In this document: positions 8,610 to 16,641 of the stretch, in pieces
Numbering within the stretch: position 1 is the stretch's first letter
Layout of the letters: each line of letters begins with the position of its first letter
Position numbers and translations under genes: made by a program
The notes under the pieces: generated by a model
What the model was told of the DNA's origin: nothing
Databases searched by the model: none
What the model saw: only the letters and a program-made list of their open reading frames with translations
Assembly: GCA_963749535.1 (NCBI GenBank)
Contig: CAVVNF010000036.1
Location: 1-22,600 of the forward strand
Source: Chersky-299 sp963749535
GTDB lineage: Bacteria > Actinomycetota > Thermoleophilia > RBG-16-64-13
Length of the DNA stretch: 22,600 nucleotides
Direction: 5' to 3'

Positions 8610-8927
8610 TCAGGAGAGCTTCGGCACAACCGTGAAGCCCTGCCCGGCAAAATGCCTGTCGACCGTCAGGACGGTTCGGACGCCCAGCCGCCGCATAAGT
8701 ACGAAACTTGCACAGTCCACGAGGCTGAGATCCCGCTTTCCAGCCGCCAGCAAGGCGGCCACGGCTTGGTCGTGAGTGCGGTCATCCACCCATGAGACGT
8801 TCACCCACGGCATCACGAAGGTCGCCAGCGCGTCGACCGCCGCGAGGCCCAGGCGCCGCTGCAGCAAGGCCGCCAACTCTACGAGAACGTAGCTGCTGGT
8901 GTGGAGCGCCGCGTCCGATGATAACAC
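8610..8927 (-). pseudogene. PIN-domain (VapC-like) toxin, N-terminally truncated
   Basis: A 105-codon frame carrying most of a PIN-domain ribonuclease: SSYVLVELAALLQRRLGL with the conserved Glu, then AGKRDLSLVDCASFVLMRR with the third acidic residue, and TVDRHFAGQGF at the end. PIN toxins normally start with about 25 more residues that include the first catalytic Asp (a VDTSAL-like motif). Here an in-frame TGA stands directly before the GTG codon at 8927, and I find no such motif upstream in any frame. It is therefore probably inactive. No VapB-like antitoxin is seen. The C-terminal region is paralogous to the remnant at 4164-4379. Confidence 0.7.
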
Positions 8928-9008
8928 TCACGCAAGAGAGGATTGCGCCCGAGCGGCGTGCGACGGAGAATCAGAGTTCCGTAACCACAACCAAGAAGGC
9001 ACTACGCG

Positions 9009-10579
9009 ATGACAACGACCGCTCCTGATGAACTGACGGCGGCCCGCCAACGGATCGCCACGGCTTATGATCCATGTTTGCTGGAGGACGCCGGCCATCG
9101 GCTCGCCGTATCTGCTCGCCGCCCAGTTGGCCCGCGCCGAACGCTGGAGGGCCCGGTGTTGCCGTGGGCGGAGCCATCTGACGGTATTCGCGAGGCGGCG
9201 GCGCTTCTGCACGCTGTTGGTCCTACGGCCTCGCTCGGCGATGCCGGCTGCAACGGCGACTCCGCCGGCGCAGGTCCTATCCGGCGGACGCCGGCCGATC
9301 ACTTCGCGCGGCTCGTCAAGATCATGCTCGAACGGGGACTGAACCTCCACGACCCCCGCTACATCGGTCATCAGGTACCCGCGCCGGTGCCGCATCGCCG
9401 GGCTGTTCGACGCCGTCGGTTCGGTCACCAACCAGGTGATGGCCATCTACGAGATGGGTCCATGGTCGACGGCGGTGGAGCAGGCCATGATCCAGGAACT
9501 CGGCGCGCGTCATCGGCTGGGCGCCCGACACCTTCGCCGGGACCGTCACGCACGGCGGCTCGCTGGCCAACCTCACGGCTCTGCTGACCGCCCGGAACGT
9601 GGCCCTGGGCGACGTGTGGGAACGAGGGATGGCGCACGAGGGAGCGCAGCCGGTCCTGTTGGCGCACGCCGACGCCCACTACAGCGTGGCTCGGGCCGCG
9701 GGCATCCTCGGCCTGGGCAGCCGGCAGATCGTGCGCGTGGGGCTGGACGAGCGGGGGCGCATGGACCCGCGCCGGCTGGACGAGGAGCTGACTCGGCTGC
9801 GAGCGCGAAACCAGCCGATCGTGGCGGTCGTCGCGTGCGCCTGCGCCACGCCCACCGGGGCCTTCGACCCGCTGGAGGACATCGCCGACGTCTGCCGTCG
9901 CCACGAGGTCTGGCTGCACGTCGATGCCGCCCACGGCGGCGCCGCGCTGCTTGAGCGACCGGCACCGCCACCTGGTGGCCGGCCTGGAACGGGCGGACAG
10001 TGTGGTCTGGGACGCCCACAAGATGCTCTTCGTGCCGGGCCTCTGCGCCTTCGTCTTCTACCGCGACGAAGAGCCACCGTTTCGAGGCCTTCCGCCAGGA
10101 CGCACCCTACCTGTTCGATCCGGCCGCACCCGGTCTGGCCGAGTACGACAGCGGCATGAGGACGGTGGAATGCACCAAGCGGGCGGCGGCATTCGGGCTG
10201 TGGGGCGTGTGGTCGCTGTTCGGCCGGCAACTGTTCGCCGACATGGTGGACGTGACCTTCGCCCTGGGCCGCACGTTCTACGAAAAGCTGCTCGGCGGCC
10301 GAGGATTTCGTCCCGCTGCACGACCCGCAGTGCAACATCGTGGCCTTCCGCCACATCCCCGCCGCGATGCGCGACGCGCCGGCCGAGCGCATCGGTGACT
10401 TCCAGCTCGAGCTCCGGCGGCGCGTCATCGAGTCGGGCGAGTTCTACATCGTGCCGTTCAAGCGGGACGGCGTCGGCGCGCTCCGCGTCACGATCATCAA
10501 CCCGCTGACCACGCCGGCGCACCTTGATCTCTTGATGGACGCGCTACGGCGTCAGGGGCGCGAGTTGTTGGAGGGTTGA
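9009..10579 (+). CDS. PLP-dependent decarboxylase (PF00282 group), many frameshifts
   Basis: Pieces in all three frames join to about 520 residues of the glutamate/aromatic amino acid decarboxylase family. These enzymes remove the carboxyl group from amino acids using pyridoxal phosphate. Recognisable blocks in order: LHDPRYIGHQV (near 9345), VMAIYEMGPWSTAVEQAMIQE (near 9440), THGGSLANLTALLTARN (near 9550), WLHVDAAHGGAAL (near 9915, the PLP-contact Asp), and VVWDAHKMLFVPG (near 10000, with the Schiff-base Lys). The end is ALRVTIINPLTT (near 10480). The start ATG at 9009 gives MTTTAPDEL. At least six one-base changes are needed, several in the first 350 nt. Substrate is not predictable. It reads divergently from the truncated PIN gene. 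Whether it is a true pseudogene or poor sequence is open. Confidence 0.75.
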
Positions 10580-10747
10580 GAACGACCCGTTGGGACGGCC
10601 GGAGAGAATCCGGCTCGCGTCGACTAGACCTTGGCCCAGGGAATCGTGCGTTCGTCTCGTAGAGCGTGCCGCGATTCGGGCCGTCGGACGCGGGGTCAGG
10701 CGGCGACGGACCGGGGCGCAACAGGGCAGAAGATCTTGTCGGCGTTT

Positions 10748-11028
10748 TTACCCCCGGCCGGAGCCAAACCGCTCCTGTGCGCGAGCATGAGCCCTGGCGG
10801 GCTTCGGCCTCCCGATTCCGCGGCGGGGCGCTGGTCACGAGCGAGCGGAGCAAGGTACCTGACGCCTTTGCTACCTGATCGACGGCCCGCTCGAAAGATT
10901 CCCTCATTCGCCGCGGACGGCTTCGCGAACCCGCTGATCTTCCTGACGTATTGCTCTGCCGCGGCCTGGATTTCGGCATCACTCGCCGGCGGCTCGAAGT
11001 TGAAGAGGATCTTGATGTTTCTACACAT
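10748..11028 (-). CDS. DUF2277 family protein, two frameshifts
   Basis: The start MCRNIKILFNFEPPAS, then EIQAAAEQYVRKISGFAKPS, is the signature of DUF2277, a small protein family of unknown function found in several GC-rich phyla. An extra base in the CCC run at 10901-10903 shifts the frame. Removing it gives the expected ESFERAVDQVAKASGTLLRS, then VTSAPPRNREAEA. A second extra base near 10815 restores the family-like tail ARAHARAQERFG, with a TAA at 10748-10750. The repaired length is about 92 residues, normal for the family. The ATG is preceded by GGAGGTGATC, a near-perfect complement of the 16S 3' end. It lies between the convergent decarboxylase and, on the same strand, RecQ. Confidence 0.75.
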
Positions 11029-11055
11029 GGATCACCTCCGATTGCGGCGGCTGGG

Positions 11056-12958
11056 TCACTCGGCACCCCTCGCCACGTCCCATTTCCTCAGCAATCCCAA
11101 GAACTTCTCCCCATACCTGCCCAGCTTCACCTGCCCCACCCCGCTCACATCTAAAAGCTCAGCGGGGGTCATCGGCCTTTGGGCCGCCATGGCTCGTAGG
11201 GTGGCGTCGCTGAAGACCATGTAGGCCGGAAGCCCGTCTGCCTCCGCCAGTCTCTTCCGGAGCCCGCGCAACTGCTCGAACAGGGCCTCGTCGCTCGCGT
11301 CGGGCGGAGAGGCGTCCACATCGACCAGGGTGCCCGCCCGATTCATCCGGCTTCGCCTGGCTCGCGGCTCTTTCGTCCGTCTCACTTTGACCCGGGGGCG
11401 CGCCAGCATCAGCGAGGTCTCGCCCTTGAGCAACGGCAGCGCAGCGGGGGTGAGCTTCAGCAGCGGGTACTCCCCCATCTCCTGCCGCAGGTAGCCCAGG
11501 TGGACGAGCTGTCGCAGCAGGCTCCGCCAGGCGTCGGCACTCAGGTGCTCGCCAATGCCATAGGTGGAGAGGCGGTCGTGCCGCAAATCGAGGATGCGCT
11601 GGTTCTTCGAGCCTCGGAGTACGTCGACCACATGCCCCAAGCCGAACCGCTCCCCCACCCGGTACACACAGGAGAGGGCCTTCCGGGCGTCTTCCGCGGC
11701 GTCGTAGAGTTCCGGCGGGTCGAGACAGATGTCGCAGTTGCCGCAGTCGGACTCCATCACCTCGCCCAGATATCCGAGCAACGCCCGCCGGCGGCAGGTG
11801 AGTCCCTCCGCAAAGGCCACCAGCGCGCCGAACTTGTGCTGCTCCACAGCAACTCTGGTCCTCGTTCTCGCCCGAGTCGATGAGCGCCCGTACCCGGGGG
11901 ACGTCCTCCCAACCGAACAGCAGCAAGGCATTCGCGGGCAGCCCATCCCGGCCGGCCCGCCCGATCTCCTGGTAGTAACCCTCGAGATGCTGCGGCAGAT
12001 CCCAGTGGACCACAAAGCGGACATTGGTCTTGTCGATGCCCATGCCGAAGGCGACCGTGGCCACCACGATCCGGATCTCGTCAAAAATGAATGCTTCCTG
12101 AACCCGGTTGCGCTCCTCTGCCGGCAACCCCGCGTGGTAGGCGGCCGCGGCGATGCCGCGCTCGCGCAGATGGGCGGCAAGATCATCCGTCCGTTTGCGG
12201 GTAGAGCAGTAGACGATGCCGGCTTCGCCCTCGTGCTGGCCGAGAAAGCGCTGAAGCTGAGCGTGAGGGTTATACTTCTCGACCACCTCGAGGCGGATGT
12301 TGGGGCGGTCGAAGCTGCTGATAAAGCAGGCCGCATCCTGGAGCCCCAGTTGGACGCGGATGTCGTCACGAGTGTGGGGATCGGCAGTCGCCGTGAGCGC
12401 TACTAGCGGCACGTCCGGAAAGTGTCCCCGAAGCTCGGCCGAGCGCCACGTATTCGGGCCGGAAGTCGTGCCCCCACTGCGAGATGCAGTGCGCCTCGTC
12501 CACGGCGATCAGGGCAATACCGGGCGCGCCATGCCGTTTGCGGCTGGCCCAGGCGCCGCCCGCGAGCGGATCGCTGCCAGCCGGTCGAGAAAACCGTCAC
12601 TCGTGACGCGCTCCGGAGAAACATAGAGCAAATCGAGCCGGCCGGCGGCTAGATCCGCCAGCACCCGCCGAGCAACGGCGGGTTCAAGTGACGAGTTATA
12701 GGCGGCGGCACTGACCCCGTTGGCTCGCAGCGCGTCGACCTGGTCTTTCATCAGTGAGATCAGCGGCGAGACGACGATCCCGGTGCCCGACCGAAGCATC
12801 GCCGGGATCTGGTAGCAGAGCGACTTCCCGCCTCCGCTCGGCATAAGCACGAAGGCGTCGCCCCCTTGCAGGACCGTGTCGATGATCTGCCTCTGATTCG
12901 AGCGGAACTCCGTGTAGCCGAAGACGGTGCGCAGGATGTGGTCAGGGGTGGGTGTCAT
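11056..12958 (-). CDS. recQ: RecQ-family ATP-dependent DNA helicase, three frameshifts
   Basis: A 3'-5' DNA helicase acting in recombination and fork repair. The N-terminus has the Q motif (GYTEFRSNQ) and Walker A (SGGGKS, residues 41-46). Motif II is IALIAVDEAHCISQWGHDFR, followed by VALTATADPHTRDD. Helicase C motifs include VYCSTRKRTDDLA and YYQEIGRAGRDG. The RecQ zinc cluster is CRRRALLGYLGEVMESDCGN plus CDIC. The winged-helix region follows, and the C-terminal HRDC domain ends near SGVGQVKLGRYGEKFL. Repairs needed: a missing G near 12519, an extra C near 12437, and an extra A near 11863; each gives smooth family sequence. The start ATG is at 12958. Repaired length is about 634 residues, normal for RecQ. 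The zinc cysteines and both helicase lobes are present, so the enzyme looks functional if the indels are artefacts. Confidence 0.9.
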
Positions 12959-13445
12959 AGCCTTACATCATAGAGGGATTGCCGGACGGAAGGGGCGCTC
13001 CTGCCCGCTGAAAACATAGGTTCCAGGCAGGTTCGGACCAAGGTCCTACTTGGCGAATAACGGTTTTTCGTCGACGGCCGAACCCGCAAAGCGCCAGACT
13101 CCACCCAAAGCCCTACTGCCCGGTGTGGCTAACCGAGGTAGGCTTCATTACACGGCCCAACGACCGCCAGACCTTTGACAACCGAACAAAGTGTTGCTCG
13201 CCGGTCGGTATCGCCGGGAAGCTGCCCCTCGGGGGCGGTCAGCCCCGTGTCGGTCGCGAACACCGGCAGCATTAGATATCTTCCGGGGTTCTTATCACAT
13301 CCGAGGCGATGCGGCCGAGTCGCCGCGTGTCTGTCCAATCGGCTGGCGCCGTTTCGCTGCGCCGCCTCAGCCAGACATCGGTGTGGCCATCTTCTGTCTC
13401 TCGTTCTCCGTGGCCTCGCGTCTGAAAGACCCAGTCTGGCGTGGC
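12959..13445. other. Intergenic region without a supported gene
   Basis: A 487-nt stretch between the RecQ start and the end of the sulfur operon. A minus-strand frame of 69 codons at 13129-13338 has no recognisable features and no convincing ribosome binding site. A small perfect inverted repeat, GGACC-AA-GGTCC, lies at 13035-13046. RecQ's promoter should lie here, but I cannot identify it. Confidence 0.4.
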
Positions 13446-13954
13446 TCAGATGAAGATGATCTGCGCTCCCCCAGTCATATCCATGAAGTCGCTGGCCGAG
13501 ACGATGCCATGCACGCCGTCCATGAAGTCTTCCTTCTTGAGTCCGAACATGTCGACCGACATCTTGCAGGCGTACAGCTTGGCACCGCCGTCAACGAGCA
13601 TCTGCAGATATTCGCGCACAGGCGGTGCGGCACGCCCAGGGCGTTCATCTTTCATTCATGAGGCCGGTGGCAAAGGGGGTCATGCCGGGCAGCACGCCCA
13701 TGAGATTGGGGATCCCGAGGTAGCCAGGGATGCCCATCATACTTCATCTTCATGCTGGCGTTGGCGACCGGAGGAAGTTCCAGGTGGTCGATCCGTTTCT
13801 CTTGTTGATCATGTCCATGCCCCAGAACGTGAAGAAGATGGTCACGTCAATACCGTTGCCCAGGGCCGCCCACCCCATCACCAGAGCGGGGTAAGCCATG
13901 TCGAGGTTGCCTTTAGAGCAGATGAATGCGACTGTTGCGATTCTCGTCAGCCAT
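13446..13954 (-). CDS. DsrE/DsrF-like (COG2210-type) protein, frameshifted
   Basis: A protein of about 168 residues in the DsrE-like family of sulfur-transfer and peroxiredoxin-like proteins. The ATG at 13954 (MADENR) follows AGAGGAGG. After an early one-base shift comes VAFICSKGNLDMAYPALVMG, then NGIDVTIFFTFWGMDMINK, typical of the first half. The middle reads MGIPGYLGIPNLMGVLPGM. The second half from about 13620 has REYLQMLVDGG, then KLYACKMSVDMFGLKKEDF, whose Cys is the conserved sulfur-carrying candidate. The end is SDFMDMTGGAQIIFI. Four or five frame changes are needed (near 13940, 13797, 13741, 13655, 13625). It is the last gene of the SQR operon and probably receives or delivers persulfide sulfur. 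Confidence 0.75.
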
Positions 13955-14058
13955 TCGAATTGCCTCCTCTTGTTGGTTGGACAACTGGATCCCCCGCACC
14001 TGTCCGGTCTGTGATCGACCGGCCGGGCCCGAGCGCCCGTCCCGTTCGCTGTGTGTTG

Positions 14059-14380
14059 CTAGACGCACGCCTTCAGGCTTGCCCAGGCCGGCAATGCGTG
14101 CCACTTTCTTGGCCGGTCCCTTCGGGAACAGGGCAAAGAGTTCCTTGGTCGAAACTCCGGTACCAGTCGTGATCTGCCGCAGCGTGGGTGACTTGCCGCT
14201 CGAACCGCTCGCAAATTGACGGCAGAAATCGATCACCTTCCAATGTCCTTCCGTCAGCTCGCCCAGCCCCTCTTCCTTGGCTATCGCCACGGCGATGTCC
14301 TTGTTCCACTCGGCCGGGTCGGTCATGTAGCCTTCGTCGTTCACCTGCACTTCTTTGCCTGCGATCAGCCGAGTTGCCAT
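14059..14380 (-). CDS. TusE/DsrC-like sulfur carrier protein, one frameshift at the 3' end
   Basis: A 106-residue DsrC/TusE-family protein that carries sulfur on a flexible C-terminal arm. The body matches the family: DEGYMTDPAEWNKDIAVAIA, then EGHWKVIDFCRQF, and LFALFPKGPAKKVARIAGLG. In the unmodified frame the arm runs on past KPEG without a Cys. Removing one C at about 14068 gives KPEGCV and a TAG at 14059-14061, exactly the family ending, so I place the true stop there. Cys105 is then the penultimate residue. The second arm cysteine of dissimilatory DsrC, 11 positions earlier, is Ala94 here, so the protein is TusE-like. The ATG at 14380 follows GGGAGG at good spacing; ATG 14386 is in frame but too close. 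It sits between DUF1641 and DsrE-like genes in one operon. Confidence 0.85.
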
Positions 14381-14429
14381 ATACATTGCCTCCCGATGGT
14401 CGGTCGATTTCCAGGGATCGTGATGCTCG

Positions 14430-15133
14430 CTACTTTCGCGAGATCTGCGCGCTAGCTTGCGCCCCGACAACGCCAAGCACGCGCATGGTGAGCGCCAGGC
14501 CGCGCCGGACGTCCGGATCGCGCATCTGGCTGAATAGCGCCCGCAGCGACGTATTGACCGGCTGCGCGACCCGTACCTCACTCTCGGATATGAGGCCGCG
14601 GACGAAGCCCAAGATCTCAGGCTGGGTCATGTCTTTGATCGTGTTGAAGATCAGCACGACATTGTCGCCTAGGCGCTTCACATCTTCTTCGCCGAAGGAC
14701 GAAACGACGTTGTCCGCAACATACGCGCCGCCCTTGGCGAACGCGAAATAGCCTCTTTGCTCGGCGGTCTGCAGTACGTCCGTCGCTTTCGCGAGGGCGC
14801 TGTCGCTCAAGGGTCCGACCGTCTGAGCCAGATCGGTCAGACTTTCGAGCTGATCGAGCATCTTGTCGATGTTTCGCGCATTGCGCAGGAGGCGCTTGAG
14901 CAACCGCAGCAGGTCGGTCAGATCGACGTAGTCTTGCACCTCCTCCAGTTGCTCCGTGGTGATGGTGAAAGCGTCGTTCACGATGGGAATCACGTCGTGC
15001 ATCAACTCCGCGCGGTCCTCGTGCCGACGCGAGGCGAGTCGGGCCTGCTCGGTGAGGTACTGCACCTGGGTGGTGAGGAGGTCGAGCTTATGACCCAGGC
15101 TGCAAGATCCGGGGCTGTTACTGGCTGGTCCAT
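14430..15133 (-). CDS. DUF1641 family protein, one frameshift
   Basis: A mostly helical protein of about 234 residues with the DUF1641 pattern: LTDLLRLLKRLLRNARNIDK, then DVLQTAEQRGYFAFAKGGAY and ILGFVRGLISESEV. The family's biochemical role is unknown; members are often found beside formate dehydrogenase or SQR-type genes. The uninterrupted frame starts only at 15065, but a missing base near 15090 joins an upstream start at 15133 (MDQPVTAPDLAAWV, then HKLDLLTTQV). That start has GAGGGGG upstream and lies 10 nt after the SQR stop, so it is preferred. The sequence has no cysteine, so it cannot itself carry a persulfide and may be a scaffold or docking partner for SQR and the TusE-like carrier. 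Confidence 0.8.
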
Positions 15134-15143
15134 GCCGTCCCCC

Positions 15144-16376
15144 TCACCTATGCCACTTGCCGGACATGCTCATCCGCGCAGGTAGCGGCAGCTCCTGCCC
15201 CTTGAGAAGGATGTTCCAGTACATCCACCGGAACATGATCTTGCCCCAATGGTTCATCTCCGACTCTTGCAACAGGGCGAAGGGGCCTATCCCGGGAAGT
15301 GGGTAGCGCCCGGGCAGAGGCTCCACCTCGTAGTTGAAATCGATCAACAACCCTTTGCCGAAGCCAGACTCGATGAAGCAGTTCGCGTGGCCATCGAACG
15401 TGGGGAGCATCTCCAAGCCGTCGACGTAGCGCACGAAGTTCTCCGCGAAGCAATCCACGGCGAAGTGGGCCACCGACCCGGCCTTGGACGTGGGCAGGTC
15501 GGCCGCGTCGCCCAGGGCGAAGATGTTCGGGTGAGCGTTCGAGAGAAACGTGTGCTTATCCACCGGCACGTAGTTCAACTCGTCGCCCAACCCTGAGCGA
15601 GCGACCAGCTCGTCCCCTTTGTTCAGCGGTACCGTCACCAGAAGATCGTATTCCACCTCGGTCTCGTCATAGTGCACCAGCTTCTTGGCGTCGGGATCCA
15701 CGCGCTCCACCATGAAGTCGGGGATTACCGTGATGCCTTTCTGGTCCAAGATGTCGCCGAGGTACTTGGAGGCGATGGGCTTCGTGAACGCGCCCGAAAG
15801 CGGGGTGGCGTAAGTCAGCTCAACCCGATCGCGGAGACCCTGTTCGTGGAAGTACCAGTCCGCCAACATGATGAACTCGAGAGGCGCAACCGGGCACTTG
15901 ATGGGGTTCTCGACCACATTGAGCACCAGTCTGCCGCCCTGCCAGGTGCGCAGATGCTTCGCCAGAGCGATCGCGCCCTCGATGGTGTAGAAATCGTAGA
16001 TAGACTGATACCATTCCGGCCCCTGCAGACCAGGAGTCTCCTCGGGCCTCGTCTGCGTGCCGGTGGCGATCACCAGAAAGTCGTAGTTAAGGATGCGGCC
16101 GTCCACCAGCTTCACACGGTTCTGATCCGGCTCGATAACGTCCGCTGCAGCCTTGATCACTTCGACGCCGGGCGGGATGAAGTCACGCTTGGGCTTCACC
16201 ACATCGTTCTTGCAGTACATCCCGAACGGGATAAAGAGAAAGCCCGGCTGATAATAATGCGTCTCTACCGGGTCGACGATGACGATCTTCCACTCGTCTA
16301 TATCGAGAAGCCGCCGCAGGCGGTTGACAACCATGGTTCCCGCGGTTCCGGCGCCGATCACTAGCAGTTGCTTCAT
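15144..16376 (-). CDS. sqr: Sulfide:quinone oxidoreductase-family FAD flavoprotein
   Basis: A 410-residue FAD-dependent oxidoreductase. SQR oxidises sulfide to polysulfide or persulfide and passes electrons to membrane quinone. Residues 4-14 form the FAD-binding fold (LLVIGAGTAGT), and the second FAD motif is FALGDAAD at 286-293. Cysteines are Cys55 (GMYC), Cys161 in NPIKCPVAPLEF, Cys309 and Cys333 in GHANCFIESGFG; Cys161 and Cys333 sit in blocks conserved in SQR-like proteins. The C-terminus is amphipathic (WGKIMFRWMYWNILLKG), suiting attachment to the membrane surface. The ATG at 16376 (MKQLLVIG) is chosen because the fold begins there, with a GGGGGG run upstream; the longer frame to 16469 adds unrelated residues. 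It heads the operon and is intact. Flavocytochrome c-type or other NAD(P)/FAD oxidoreductase is the alternative. Confidence 0.9.
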   Translation of the reverse strand: MKQLLVIGAGTAGTMVVNRLRRLLDIDEWKIVIVDPVETHYYQPGFLFIPFGMYCKNDVVKPKRDFIPPGVEVIKAAADVIEPDQNRVKLVDGRILNYDFLVIATGTQTRPEETPGLQGPEWYQSIYDFYTIEGAIALAKHLRTWQGGRLVLNVVENPIKCPVAPLEFIMLADWYFHEQGLRDRVELTYATPLSGAFTKPIASKYLGDILDQKGITVIPDFMVERVDPDAKKLVHYDETEVEYDLLVTVPLNKGDELVARSGLGDELNYVPVDKHTFLSNAHPNIFALGDAADLPTSKAGSVAHFAVDCFAENFVRYVDGLEMLPTFDGHANCFIESGFGKGLLIDFNYEVEPLPGRYPLPGIGPFALLQESEMNHWGKIMFRWMYWNILLKGQELPLPARMSMSGKWHR

Positions 16377-16464
16377 GGACACGAACCCCCCGCGCTGATT
16401 TGAGCCTTGCCAGGCCGGGTGCAACCGCGATATCACCCTTCCTCTTGCCCTTTCCCAACCATTC

Positions 16465-16516
16465 CCCAACTGGGTACATTAAACCCCCGGGGGTATATTC
16501 CCATATCAGATGGGAA
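16465..16516. promoter_or_regulatory. Candidate CsoR/CstR-type operator cluster between divergent operons
   Basis: Three inverted repeats with CCC/GGG arms lie in 52 nt: CCCA-AC-TGGG at 16465-16474, the perfect 12-nt palindrome ACCCCCGGGGGT at 16483-16494 with A/T-rich flanks, and TTCCCAT-N5-ATGGGAA at 16498-16516. A TTTAAT box (a possible -10) on the minus strand abuts the palindrome. CsoR-family repressors, including persulfide-sensing CstR, bind pseudo-palindromes with C/G tracts and A/T flanks. It is 107 nt upstream of SQR. Assignment to CstR is inference. Confidence 0.5.
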
Positions 16517-16585
16517 AGAGGCAAGTATCTCGAATGCTCGTCCAAATCGGGCTTGGCGAGCGGTCGCTAGAGGGCAAACTATCGT

Positions 16586-16614
16586 GGTATGCTGATACCG
16601 TATTCTGATACCGT
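16586..16614 (+). promoter_or_regulatory. Repeated GATACC boxes upstream of the cyclase pair
   Basis: CTGATACCGT occurs twice (16592-16601 and 16605-16614), 13 nt apart. The first copy also forms an inverted repeat with GGTAT at 16586-16590 (4-nt loop). The boxes end 27 nt before the first cyclase ATG and could be an operator or overlap the promoter. Confidence 0.4.
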
Positions 16615-16641
16615 CGCCCTTAGTTCATAGGAGAGACCGAT

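Noticed and set aside
10590..10650. Possible fourth repeat copy (TAGACCTTGGCCC)
   Set aside because: Only the tail is similar; AGACTCA and GGTCCA at the right spacing are missing.
13129..13338. 69-codon minus-strand open frame
   Set aside because: No family features, no convincing ribosome binding site, and it lies in an otherwise gene-free region.
15672..16364. Plus-strand open frame of 230 codons
   Set aside because: Antisense to the SQR gene, which has FAD motifs and conserved cysteines.
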